Shown in pieces: positions 32,200 to 45,600 of a stretch of 64,000 nt of DNA (position 1 is its first letter; each line of letters begins with the position of its first letter). A program made the position numbers and the translations under genes. The stretch spans positions 9,872,587 through 9,936,586 of the forward strand of contig OX465120.1 of NCBI GenBank assembly GCA_949987565.1, read 5' to 3'. The notes beneath the pieces were generated by a model that was given only the letters and a program-made list of their open reading frames with translations, did no database searches and was not told where the DNA came from. Source of the DNA: Luidia sarsii (lineage: Eukaryota; Echinodermata; Asteroidea; Paxillosida; Luidiidae).

Positions 32200-34860
32200 T
32201 TACCAATCCCAGTGGTATAAGCTTCCAGCAAAGGCACTTTTACCAATTTGGTCGAGAAAGACAAGCAACTTTGTTCAAGTGTTCAAATAATGCCTGCCAG
32301 ATTCTAAAGATTTAACTGAAGATTTAACCAGAGATACCCCTTTGGTATATTTTTTGATGAATTTATTGGTCTGTACAAATGTATTCACTGTCTTTTTCAC
32401 ATCTATATTTTTGGGATGAAACCAGTGTTGTGTTTCCTGTTTTATAAACCTATACCACTGGTTTTTAGAAATCTCAGGTTTACCTAGAACACTTCCATCT
32501 CCGCTTGTCAGCACTTATCTCTAAAGTCACAGCTCTGTTGAACCTTAAAAAAACTCAAAATCTTGGATTTGTATTACTCTATCGTAACAGTTATATCAAG
32601 CAATTTTATTCTTTTAAATGTGATTTCGTAATATTTTTATTGGCCATTAATGAAGGTCTGTAAATGTGGTGACTGAAGCTTATATTGAGGACTAATTGAT
32701 AGGACTAATTATTATTTCTGTATTGAGAGTGGTCGGTTGAATGTAATGATATTATGAACGAATCATGCACAACTGCGTGCTTACGGTACTGATTATGCAA
32801 CGTTCCAATGACGTCGTAGTCATAAGTTTGAATAGTCTGGTACCCCACCTTCACCCAGTGGTGTGCATGTGAGAGGGTCGTATGCTTTGCACTCAACTGG
32901 CGTGACGCGTTATGCTCATGTGCATCGGTACGTGAAACCGGCACTCCATGCAGTGTGGCTGTAGGCCGGGCACTATTCTTGAAGCCCTTGGACGAATTTA
33001 GAATCGTACATGTTTGATATAAGATCACACTGTTGAGTACTCGGTGCACGCACTGCGCAGTCGCACACTGACACGGCGGCTCCAAGGTGATGACGTCATA
33101 CACGGGCTGCCTAGCTTACAGCCTCACACTAATCCACACGCTTGCCTTACACTACTCTATGTTTACGATTCTACCATCAATCATTATTGTAAAGATTAAT
33201 TCAGTCCTAAATTGAAAAAATGAGGGTTCCTGTGAGGATACATGTACCTGTAATTATGAGATTATATAGTTTTATTAAGTTTGTTTTGAGTACTGTTAAG
33301 GATGTACCAGTACGGATACAGCTCCGCAGGGATTTGCCCGAATTTTGGTTACCCCGCCTTTCCTTGCTTTCCTAGTTCGGAAGGGAACAGCTCTTCCTAC
33401 GACGATGGCTGTAATTATATGAGATTATACTAATTTTATTGAGTTTGTTTTGAGAACAGTTAGGCCTACGTAAAGGTTATACCAGTGAGAGATAGACCTC
33501 CTTAGGGGTGTGCACGATCTTTGGTTCCAACACTTTTTTTCGTTTTTGTTTTTTCCAATTAGGAACAAAATAATGAAGAAAAAGGGAAACAGAAATTACG
33601 AGGAATTACTCGTAGTTCCACGGAAACGAAAGGGACATTTGATTTTCACTTGGATTGGTACCGGGAGCTCTGAACGAAACCTCCCGAGCTATCCGGCCTT
33701 TGGGTTGGGGGCTATCCGAACATTGCCAGCTACCCACTGGAATGCAAGTTAGGCCAATACTTTAGTTTATATACCTTCACTGTAAAAGTCCGCGGGAAAA
33801 AAACAACTAAACCCAAATAAAACCACCAATTGTAATGTAGACAGCATCCATGTGTCTGGCACAACCCCTTGCCGAAAACAAAATTGACTGCCAATTGGCA
33901 GTCATGATTTTGTGGCGCGTATGTAGGAGTAGTGTAGTGTTTGTTATGTATACACAGTGCCTGCTGTCACTACTAGTAACCGTCGTGTGGTCGACAAATA
34001 AGCGTCTCAAAAACATGATTTTGGGGAATGGTTGTGCCAGACAGTGTCGTTTCTCTACCTTATAAGATTTCGTCTATTGTTGATTTTCCCAGCCGTATAC
34101 GGTGACTGGGGGTATTAAACCAAATTCAAAAGCTAGAACCTAATGAAATACTGTACTAGATTCCAAATCACTTCCAAAAGAGCAGAGTAATGGTGTTGGC
34201 GTAATCGAATACATTCAGGATGCACCTTAGTCTGGTTTTATAGATTTTAACTATCTCACTTTGAGGCTGACATTTCATATTAAATTGTCATAGTACTCAT
34301 ATTTTGATAATACTGCAGAATGGCACAATTGTATAATCTATATGGAAATCATTGTATTGTATGCTTAATGAACAACATGCAAAGTACAAAATACGAATGA
34401 AAACTGAAATAATCCAGTGGCAATCAATGCAAATAATTGCACATTTTATGTGACTTCATTTTATGTAACAAATACAATCATGAGGTACTCTGATTTGATA
34501 ACTGCGAGTCCCGTGTGAATATATTATTTATTATTGTATTGTTTATTCCGTAAAGTCACGTCGAATAGACGTGATGGGTCAGTTTTATCAGATGTAACAT
34601 CACAAACAAATATTCACATAAGTTTTTTTTTCAAGCATTTAAATATTAATTTTCCCTTCGATACTGATAGATATATTTGTCAACCTTTTAAGTCCTCTTT
34701 TTTGTTCAATTTGGAGGTTTTCTCTCTAAACGCTGAAGAGGGAATAATCCACTCGCACAAAGAGTGAAATTTCCTCAAGAAACTCCAAAATTCGCTCAAA
34801 AAGAGTGAAAACCATTGTAAAAAGGTGTGGAAACCGCTAAGAATGGAGTAAAACGCAACT
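32200..34860. other. Intergenic spacer; no gene supported
   Basis: This is AT-rich sequence with scattered short open frames and no domain. Two similar stretches begin with tgtaattatgagattatata at about 33249 and ctgtaattatatgagattat at about 33409; each is followed by ttttat(t)gagtttgttttgag. This is a local duplication of about 160-bp offset. Nothing else was recognised. Confidence 0.45.
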
Positions 34861-34862
34861 AT

Positions 34863-35327
34863 CACTATGAACATCTAAACCGTGAAAAAGGGGTGAAAAT
34901 GTCATTTCGCCGTGAAACTAAAAAGTCACTGTGATTTCACGGTGCATTTTACAGTGAATTTACCATGAAAATAGTCGCTTCTCTGACCTGATAAGGACAT
35001 CTTCTGGTCACTAAAGAGACCGTGAAAAAACCTTGAATATCTAGGGTGGCAAGCTCCAGCCTTGAGGGATGGCTAATTCAATTACCAGTAGGGACCACCA
35101 GCCCCCCATAGAGGTACTGTATGGTGTCCTTGTAACTCACTCCCAGATACTTCTAAATTGCCTGTAGCCATTTACCACCAGGAATGCGGCCATGGAGACC
35201 ACTGGTGAAAACACCGTGAAAATGAATTGGCTATGTGTGTGCCATGAAATAGGGGTGAAAACTTAGTGAATTTTCTTTTCACGGCTAAAATTTTCACCCC
35301 ATTTTCACGGTAAAGATGTTCATAGTG
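34863..35327. mobile_element. CACTA-type MITE copy 2, TSD TAT
   Basis: CACTATGAACATC ends with the inverse at 35327. Flanks are TAT at 34860-34862 and 35328-35330. It is 465 bp and lies between gaatggagtaaaacgc and gaggaaccataatgg sequence. Confidence 0.87.
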
Positions 35328-35329
35328 TA

Positions 35330-35580
35330 TAGAGGAACCATAATGGAGGACAGCTCTTTTTCGAGTTGCCCTCCATATGGCTCCTTCCAAGAGTGTGATT
35401 TCACTCCATTCTGACCGGTTTTCACATCATTCTTTCAGAGTGATTTTCACTCTCTTTTTTTTGGTTACTTTTTGGAGCGATTTTCACTCCTTGAGAGAGT
35501 GAATTATTCACTCGTTTGCATTTAGAGAGTTCACTCCTATGCCCCATTATTCATTTAAAAAAAATTTATACACAAATGAA
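35330..35580. repeat. Degenerate gagtgattttcactc inverted words
   Basis: agagtgaaaacc (about 34802) and its relatives face ggttttcacatcattc and agagtgattttcactctc (about 35425-35490). These probably form the arms of a larger element that was split by the CACTA-type MITE at 34863-35327. Confidence 0.45.
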
Positions 35581-35695
35581 AGATCGAGTTTTCAAATTAT
35601 CCATCCACATCGTCCCAATACTTTAATAGTGGCGTGGAATTGCACAGAAAGACAGATAGTATGTTCAACAAAATATAGAGCTAGAGACTAGACGA

Positions 35696-38600
35696 TCACA
35701 CAAGTATGTTGTTGAGTTTCGACTGCAATGCATTTCTGATCCTCTGCACGGCTGTGAAAATAAAAGAGACAAAACAAAAATCCGTCAAAAAAATACCATT
35801 ATCGACTAGGTCTATTTATATTACATTTCGAGGGTTTTGCTTTGAGAAATGCCACATATCTATCAACTTCAACTGATTGTGTATGATTTTCGTAAGGGAT
35901 TATTTCCTCGAAAAACACTAAGCCATGCTAACGAACTGGCTTTCTGTCGTCACGTCAGTCCATTTTGATAAGCTTGGTTTTTGTTTCCAGAATGCATAAA
36001 GCCTGACGTTTCGATACTAGGAGGACCTTTCTCGAAGACAGGATTTTGTCAAAAGGACCTGCTAGGAGTCGAAACGTCAGTCTGGGCTCCCGATAGTACA
36101 AAGTGCAATGGTGATTGCTTTCAGTGAGCTAAAGCTGCAAACGATTCTGTAGCGTGGTTCCCGCCTCCTTACCTAGTTCCAGTGTCTCCTTGTCTTTGAC
36201 CCTGGCGAAGACCACGCGGAACCAGCCTCGCTCCCGGCCCTGGCAGGTCACGCCCGGACTGAACTGGACGCCAGACTCCAACATTCGCTGGTTCAGCGCC
36301 AGCTCGGCCTGCTCCGTGGGCGCCGATAGGAACTGTGTGGCAGGGTACCAGCGACAATTATAACAACAGTGTTGATGTGATTACAAATCTCTGCGTCTAC
36401 TCGACTCGCTTGCTCAAGTAGATCTAGTCTGTCCACAAGTAACCCTATACTCTTAACACTTGATGTTAAGAGCAATAACGTTGTATCTACCTACACTATG
36501 AATATCTTAACCGTGAAAAAGGGGTGAAAATGTCATTTCGCCGTGAAACTAAAAAATCACTGTGATTTCACGGTGCAATTTTACAGTGAATTCACTCTGA
36601 AAATTATTGTTTCTCTGACATGATAAGGACATCTTCAGGTCACTAAAGAGATCATGAAAAAAACCGTGAATAGCTAGGGTGGCAAGCTTCAGCTTTGAGG
36701 GATGGCTAATTCAATTACCAGTAGGGACCACAAGCCCCCACAGAGGTACTGTATGGTGTCCTTGTTACTGTCACTTCCAGATACTTCTAAAAAACAATTT
36801 AATTGTCTCTAGCCATTTATTTCCATCAGGAATGTACTGTGGCCTTGGAAACCACTGGTGAAAACACTGTGAAAATGACTTGGTTAACTGTGTGCCATGA
36901 AAATAGGGGGGAAAACACGGTGAATTTTTTCAAGGCTAAATGATATTTTCACCCCATTTTCACCGTTTAGATGTTCATAGTGCTAATGGGCTGATCTGTG
37001 GGAACCTAACTGAAATTTAAGTAACTACAGTCTGTTCACTCCAAGCTGAGCTCGACCTCGGCCTCACAAGTGGCATGCCCTCTTCTCAAGTCCACCCACA
37101 GCTGACCTACCAAGAGCCGTTATTGCCTGTCATTCAAGAGTGGCGCAAAATTTAACGTGGCCAAATTTACAACAGCACACAGTTCAGACGTGTTGGGAAC
37201 GTGCTGGAGCTCTGCTTACAGTTGTCGGACAGTGCAGCCCTTTACGAATCCATGGATCAGGCTCGCACTCAGGCTTCGTATACCCTCTGACAAAACCTGA
37301 AAAACCAGGTTGTGGTTTGTGGCCGAATTTGAAGGTTTGTCGGCTTAATAAGTACACAGTATTCACCAAGAAACTGTGGCCAAACGCCTGTTTTTATACC
37401 TGTCACATCATAATATTGGTAAGAGAAAAGTGATCGAAGCCTAAACCCGAGCCTAAACCTTCGTTTTGTAAACGGCATGTACACTGTCTTATATCGTGCC
37501 TACCAACACGGACGACTGTCTACAGCTTTCCCAGAAAGCTCTGGGTACAGCTGAACAGACCATGATGTTGGGTTTGTCGATTTGCTGCGTGCTTAAAAGC
37601 CTTGGGTATCGCAGTCTCCGATCACTGTCAGTGGTGAAATCCAGACTCATTGTGACGTCACCAATGGCTGTCATGTGACCTGTCCGCTTTATACTGGACA
37701 CGGTCATCCTGATTGGTTGACCAGCTTCCGCTTGTGGGTGTGTTTTGTGACGTGGCCTACACACGCCCATAAGGTGCCATGCGTGAATTTCTGGACAAAA
37801 AGTGCAATAGCTCTATCGGTAAGCGGACGCACCTTGGAGAAGTCTGCCCACACATAGAGACCGGAAGGTCTGTGGAGGCAGGAAACTCCCATCTTCCTTA
37901 GCTCCTCCACGAAATACGCGTGCAGCTCCCTCAGGTGTCCCAGGGAGAAAGGCAGTAGAACCTTGGTGAACCAGTCTGAGAAACGAATTATTTTGAAAAT
38001 GCATGTACTTCCATATAGCAAACAAAAATAGTTCCAAAAATTAAAATCCTCGTGACATGATCGAGCCACCGTAATTTTGACACATGCACACGAAGCATTG
38101 GCCTACAATAACACAGAGGGCACTCCTAGCGCATGATTAGCGCAGACATGCATGACCCATAGACGGACTGCAGAGGGCGCTATTGCTTAAGTTTATGGGA
38201 GCCGCCAATTTGAAAGACCATGGGCCATAATCTACTATAGATGCCGTTATGGCGTCATAAACCATCACGCAAAGTCAACTGCGCTTCACATTGCACGCAG
38301 ACTGGTTCCACGTGGCATTACGGTATCCAGACTATAGACTTCCAATAGGCGAGATATGTAACAGGACCGACATATGACGCTTAACCACCGTCATTGAGTC
38401 ATGCTGGTACCCCGTAAATTGTGTGGGGACTATACAAGGACGTGTTTTGTAAACCAGCATAGGTTAGCCTTAGGGCGTTACGGTTAGGGTTATGGTTACG
38501 GTTATAGTTAGAGTTTGGGTTGGGTTAGCGGTACTGATAGAGTTAGGATTACGATTAGGGTTAGGTTCAGGATTGGGGTTGTTAGGGTTAGGATTAGGGT

Positions 38601-39511
38601 AAGGGTTAGGGTTGTTTCGTGCTTGTGCCTGTAACTACCTGAGAAATGAATGAATGAATGAATGAATGAATGAATGGGGGGGAGGCCTCAGGAAAACCTG
38701 GCATCGCGAATGCGCACTCATAGCTTAGCCACGGTGGTTAAGTGTCATACGTCATGACGCTTATATGCCTCAATAGGCGCTGTCCGTCCATGGGTTTTAA
38801 AGATCATAATTTCAAAGAGCGCCCTCAGCGGCCTCTTTTAGTGTGCGTTCGATAACCTTCCTTCAGAGGTAATCCAGGAATACCCTGAGAAGCTTATTAA
38901 ACTTATCTATAAAACAACAGTGCCGAGTGGCACTTAAAGGTCAACTGCAATGCATTTTGGAATTCTTTTTTATTTCTTCAAATAATACTATGGTGTCAGT
39001 ACAATACATCCGTGTATTTTTGTTTCGAATTCTAAACTTCGGGAAAGAGTGTGAACAAAATCATTTAAGTTTGGAAGGGGGAGTAGCCACGCCCCCGTGG
39101 AGGCCGTCCTTGGTGACGGCACGGGGTGAAGATTCGGTCCGAGACCAACTCGGTCCGAGACCAACTCGGTCCGAGACAAACTCGGTCCGAGACCGACTCG
39201 GTCCGAGACCGACTCGGTCCGAGACCGACTCGGTCCGAGACCGACTCGGTCCAAGACCCATTCTGTGCACATTTTCCCATAGGGACCGAGTTGTCACGGA
39301 CCGAGTTGGTCACGGACCGAGATGACTAGGGCACCCCGGAGATGTGACCCCATATACCTGTGTCTGCTAGCATTCTGGCCATGATTCGCTGCCAACCAGT
39401 GGGCACCGCCTGGAAGTGCGAGATGGAGGTGAGCGCTTCGCGCACCGCGTCGTTCCACGTGTAGTTCATGGCGATCCGCATCCCACTCATGCCCAAGTCC
39501 TGAGTGGACAT

Positions 39512-39585
<74 letters not shown>

Positions 39586-39596
39586 AGGGAGGGAGG

Positions 39597-39628
<32 letters not shown>

Positions 39629-42600
39629 TACAGACAGAGACAGAGAGAGAGAAAGACAGAGACAGAGAGACAGAGACAGAGAAAGAGAGACAGAGACAGA
39701 GAAAGAGAGACAGAGACACAGAGACAGAGACACAGAGACAGAGACAGAGAGACAGAGACAGGGAGAGAGACAGAGACAGAGACAGAGAGACAGAGACAGG
39801 GAGAGAGACAGAGACAGAGAGACAGAGAGACAGAGAGACAGAGACAGAGAGACAGAGAGACAGAGACAGAGAGACAGAGACAGAGAGACAGAGAGACAGA
39901 GACAGAGAGACAGAGAGACAGAGACAGAGACAGAGAAAGAGAGACAGACAGAGACAGAGAGACAGAGACACAGAGACAGAGAGACAGAGACAGAGAGACA
40001 GAGAAACAGAGACAGAGGCAGAGAGTCAGAGAAACAGAGACAGAGACAGAGAGACAGAGACAGGGAGAGAGACAGAGACAGAGAGACAGAGACAGAGAGA
40101 GACAGAGAAAGAGAGAGAGACAGAGAAATAAAGACAGAGATAGAGAGACATAGACAGAGAGAGGGAGAGAGAGACAGAGAGAGGAGAGAGACGATAGCGT
40201 GAGCGACTGAATCCCTTGACGACCCTTGCGGCTGAGGCTCAGGCTTCGTCCCTAACCGTCTGCCAATAACCAATAAGGGTTGTCCCTACTCGATGAATTA
40301 CCACATAATGATCATATGTGACCCGGCACAGCATAATGAGGAATAACTCCCACTTTTGAGATTTTGAGATTTTCTAATGATGTGAAAGTATACCAGTAGC
40401 TTTTAAATGATATCAAAATATTATATCCTATAATACTTAATTTTTCGAAAATATTTTATTTTTATTTTTAGTTCTAATTGAATTGTGAAGATACTTTAGC
40501 TTCAGGCGTCGTTTACTCGAAAAGTGTTTTGGTGGGATATACCTCATGTTGTTGTGCTGGGTCACATATTTTTGGCGTCATTGAGAACGTAATTCAATCA
40601 GGGTTTACCCTACTCGAAGCAAAAGGTTATAAATGTAATTGTAATAATTGTGAATGATTGGTAACTGTAAAATCCAAGGAAGCCTTTGAAAAAGCATATA
40701 AAGTACTAATGAAAAATTATATGCAAGCTGAATAGGCTTAATAGGTTGAAATGCCGATGGTTAATAGCTGACCTACCTTGCTGAGTGTCCAGGTCACGTG
40801 CACCCGTTGTGGGTCTGGTAACTCGTCGGCTCCGAACTGGAAGACGCTGTAGTGCGAGGCACCATCCTCAAACACGCAGTTCATGTAGACCTCGTCCATG
40901 ACAACGTGAAGATCGTGTCTGAAAGGGAAAACAACGACATGCCTTTACCATCATTTCACCTATACGACAATAACGCAGTGCCTTCTCAGCATAATTTGTG
41001 TCTAACTTTGACTGGTGCTTTACCATCATAGATACAGTTATACATTCTCACCTGCGTAACAAAATGATAATAACACTAGTGTTATATAATTTTGTTACGC
41101 AGGTGAGAATGTAATACATGACGTATATCACTATGCACATCTAAACGGAGAAAATAGGGTGAAAATGTCATTTAGCCGTGAAAAAAAAAATCACCGTGTT
41201 TTCACGGTGACCCCTATTTCATGGCACACAGTTAGTCAAGTAATTTTCAAGGTGTTTTCACCAATGGTCTCCAAAGCCACATTCCTGGTGGTAAATAGCT
41301 AGAGGCAATTTAGAAGTGTCTGGGAGTGACAGGTTCAAGGACACCATACAGTACCTCTATGGGGGCTGGTGGTCCCTACTGGTAATTTAATTAGCCATCC
41401 CTCAAGGCTGGAGCTTGCCACCCTAGATATTCACGGTTTCACGTCTCTTTAGTGACCTGAAGATGTCCTTATCAGATCAAAGAGGCGATTACTTTCACGG
41501 TCAATTCACTGTAAAATGCATCGTGAAATCACAGTGACTTCATAGTTTCACGGCGAAATGACATGATTTTCACCCCTTTTTCACGGTTTAGATGTTCATA
41601 GTGTACACTGTAGAATCGGTAAATTTTGCGACTGCCTTCTGATAAAAACAAACACTGTCAGCTCGGTTGGGCTTCAAACCCTCGACTCCTGCTTTCAAGC
41701 CGAGTGGCCAAGTGGGGCAAGCCGTCTGCACTAGAAGTTCTCGGGTTCGAATCCCGCCCGGGTAGTCTGTATTTTGTTTCCCAGTAGGCAGGCGGGCCAA
41801 GTACTTGGCATGGTATATCATTCATAATGATTGGTTTATTGTAGATATTAAAATATCATCTTAGCCAAAGGCCGAATCGCGTTTTTGAATTACATTGATA
41901 CTGATTGGATACATTGGATTCAGTATTTAAAGAATGATTAGGATACAAAATATACGACTTTTTCGTTCAAAGCAATACCCAGGAAAGCAGGAACACTGAT
42001 ATGCCGAACACATAGGACATAGATTATGGCATGCACTGTTTATTACACGTCTAATCATTATGATAATAGAGCAAAGCCCTCGTTCAATGGCTTCTCCGTT
42101 TACCTTTTGGCGAACCTCAGGAGGTCGAGAAGCTGCCGCCTGGTGTACACGTCACCAAGAGGGTTGTTGGGGTTAACTAGAAACAGACCTCTGATCTTTG
42201 ACCCCTGTGTGGGCAAAAGGATGACCGCAATGCAGTTTTATACCCACGGTTCTTGTGAAATGTTTTTGACCGCAAGTCGTAATATGGCATACGTGGTGAT
42301 GATAACCTTATAAAGGCGTGAAGGGAATTTAGCTAATGCCGTGATCCGAGCTCACACGCAAGAGGGCGCTGATCATGGGCTCGTGTTTGCCGCCCTCTGC
42401 CGGCGGCTAAGGGGTTCTTAGCTCTGCCTGTGCGCATGCGTGTACGTACCGCCTGCGTGGCCCTCTGATATGCCATTTCGGCGCGGTCCACCGTCAGCTC
42501 GAAGGCGTGGCTCTCTCCAGGACGAAGCTGCAAAGGAGACGGGGGTGTAGAATCAAGGAGAAACCTCAGTGGTTCATCTCTTTCATCACTTCATCCCCTT

Positions 42601-45600
42601 CGACATTTGACCTTTGACTTCCCTTTCTCCGATCCGGTCCTACTGCTTGAATCTCCGTTCGATCTCTTCCTCGTCTGTATCCACCATCTTTACTCTTTAC
42701 CGACTAAAAAAAAGTGTTTTATGATTTCTTAAAGGTCGATATCCACATATTTCCTTGCTGGCAGGAGTTTCTCCAATTGGCAGAGGATAAGATTTATCGA
42801 ATGAAATTTCACATTTTGAGGGTACAGAAATCCAAATGTATGATTCGCAAAGTAGGGCACTCGGGGTTTTCACTTTTTAACAGAATCGAAACGATATTCT
42901 CGAATTCAAGCTCTCGGTCATAGGTATGGGGGCCAAGACATTACCTCTTCCGTCAGAAGAATAGGGATGACGTCGACATCGGCTCGTATTTTGAGACTGC
43001 TGTACACGCCGTAGTAGCCAGGAACGGGCAGCAAAATGGCCTCTAAAAAATAGAACACAAGACAAGGGAGAAAGAAAATGACATGCCGCGTCATCGCACT
43101 GCAATTATAAAGGACCTTTTTTGAAAACCCGGCTTCGGCTCTGTTACATGTGCATAAGATCGCCCATGCGTGGTTGTATGTGTGGCAATTGCACGGAATC
43201 TAGGGTAGGCATTAATGGGCGCTTATGTTATGAATGCATAAAGGGACGCCCATTAACTATTCTGATAGTTCAACCCGAAACCGAAATATGGACCTCGTAA
43301 CAGGCTCCGACTTCGTTACTGGAATCCAAAAGCTGAAAACACAGTCGCCCAGTCTTTGCTGAAGTAACGTTGAAGCTCTGGGGTCCTTTTTGATTTTTAA
43401 AACGCAGTTTAATAACATTTGAATACGAAGCCAAAGGCTTCTCTTTCTCATGCCTCGTACTTGGACGAAATAATGAAAGACGAAGCCGAGGCCTACAACC
43501 CAAGACGGATTTTCGAAAAAGGCCAAAGTAGGCACGCATTTTTTATTTTATTTTTTATAGACACGGTTCGTGCTCCTTACCTCCTGCGTCACAGATCACG
43601 TGACCCATGGCCTCCAATCCGGGGTAGGCTCCGTTTATCAGCACCATCTGACACGACATGCAAAGGAATGAGTGATAGGAATAATAAATATTGATATTAA
43701 AGGCCCAATACAACATTAGGAAGATCGGAAAACATTCGATGTCCACAGATGTCCTTCTAATTTACACAGTTTGTAGAGGGTCATGATATAATCCTCATGT
43801 TGAAATCTTACGGCCTGGGATGGCCTAGAAAATGTACTTCCCTAGAAAATGTTCATGGAAGCTGCCATTTAAAAAAAAAGTGAAGCAGGCAATGTTGAGC
43901 GCGCATCATGTCAAATGTATACTGACGCAGGTTAGTCGGGTGCCGATCCAACGCACTGATTTATACGGTAACCTGACGCCGTTCCTACTGAGCGCTATCC
44001 GTTTGACTGTCACTGATGGGACCCGGTTATAGACTTTCCACTGTTTACAAACATTAACCGGAAACCCACGCATGTGCACTCTTTGGTTAGCAAGAATTCC
44101 GGATTATCATAACAACATACGATAGGATGACACCCGGTGCTGTCTGATATTGACCAAATTACCGAACTTGTCCGAAGATCATTCCTATGTTCCAGTTTCA
44201 CAGGGCACAACTTTGACATCCTCTTATGCAAACCAACTTGACAAATTGTCACGAGAAAGATATAACGACAAACCGATGGTTAAATTTCAAAACGGAACAA
44301 TTAATTACTGATTTGTACAATAGGCCTATGGGCCTCGGATTCAGGGAAACGGAAAATCGTTCGTTCCAAATCTCTTCTGTATCGTTTGCTGCAGCAACGG
44401 CACCAGCAACTTAATACCACTTTCCATCACAGAACACCATTCAGGATAAATGTAAATTGTGATAGTTGGTATCGGCGTGCCAAGGCTAGGGGAGGTTCCG
44501 GAATTTTGTATAATGCTTATATATACAAATTACGTTAATTCGTGCCACTGCCAACCAAAATTGGCGGATGTGTTTTGTCACGTGACTAATTGTCACTATG
44601 AACATCTAAACCGTGAAAATGGGGTGAAAATGTCATTTAGCCGTGAAAAGAAATTTCTGGTGGAAATAGCTAGAGGCAATTTAGAAGTATCTGGTATAGT
44701 TACAATTACAAGGACATCATATATACAGTACCTCTATGGGGACTGAGGGTCCCTACTGGTAATTGAATTAGCCATCCCTAAAGGCTGTAGCTCGCGACCC
44801 TAGATATTCACGGTTTTTTCACGGTCTATTTAGTGAACTGAAGATGTCCTTTTCAGGTCAGAGAGGCGATTATGTTCACGGTGAATTCACTGTAAAATGC
44901 ACCGTGAAATGACAGTGACTTTTTAGTTTCACGGCAAAATGACATTTTCACCCCTCTTTCACGGTTTAGATGTTCATAGAGTGTGACGTGGCAAAAGAAA
45001 GATCTATACCTTGTTCGGGTCGAGAGGTGCGTGGGCCTTGGCCGTGACCGTCAGGAGCTTGGCAATGGCGTGTCGTAGCTCCCAGACTCCCTGTGGTTGG
45101 TCGTATGCGTGCAGGAACATGTTGTCCGCCCAGGAAGCGGGGCTCTGCGTGCACGACTGCAGCTATACGGAGAGTGACCGCGTGGAATTAGCGCACGAGA
45201 CTACGACATTGGTACGGATCGGGCTCACCATAGTCGCGTGCGTAAACTAAAGACGTAGCCAGTGCATTCGGGCAAGGCCGGACGTCTATGGGGCCGTGTG
45301 ACGTCACGGCCGCCATATTGGACCAATGACTCATCAACAATCCGCGTCAATAGAAATGAAGGGGTCATCGTTCATCGCGGAGGTATAGGTAAGGAGAAAG
45401 GTTGATCAAAGTCACGCGACGATACATCGTATGACTTTGATCATCTTTCTCCTTAACAGTCCGCGTGTTACGTCCGCGTGTTTCCCGAGCGGTCGTGGTT
45501 CACTGTATGAGTTGAATTGAATTGGATTAAACTGTACATGAACATAATAATTATATCTTCTGCGTCAATACAAATACCGAAAAACAAAACTGTTTTGCAG

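Noticed and set aside
38455..38620. Chromosome end or telomere
   Set aside because: The tract is short, degenerate and lies within an intron with gene sequence on both sides.
39326..40273. Long Ser/Leu/Cys or Arg/Glu/Asp open frames on both strands
   Set aside because: They come from the (GA)n/(CAGAGA)n tract next to ACCS1 exon 9.
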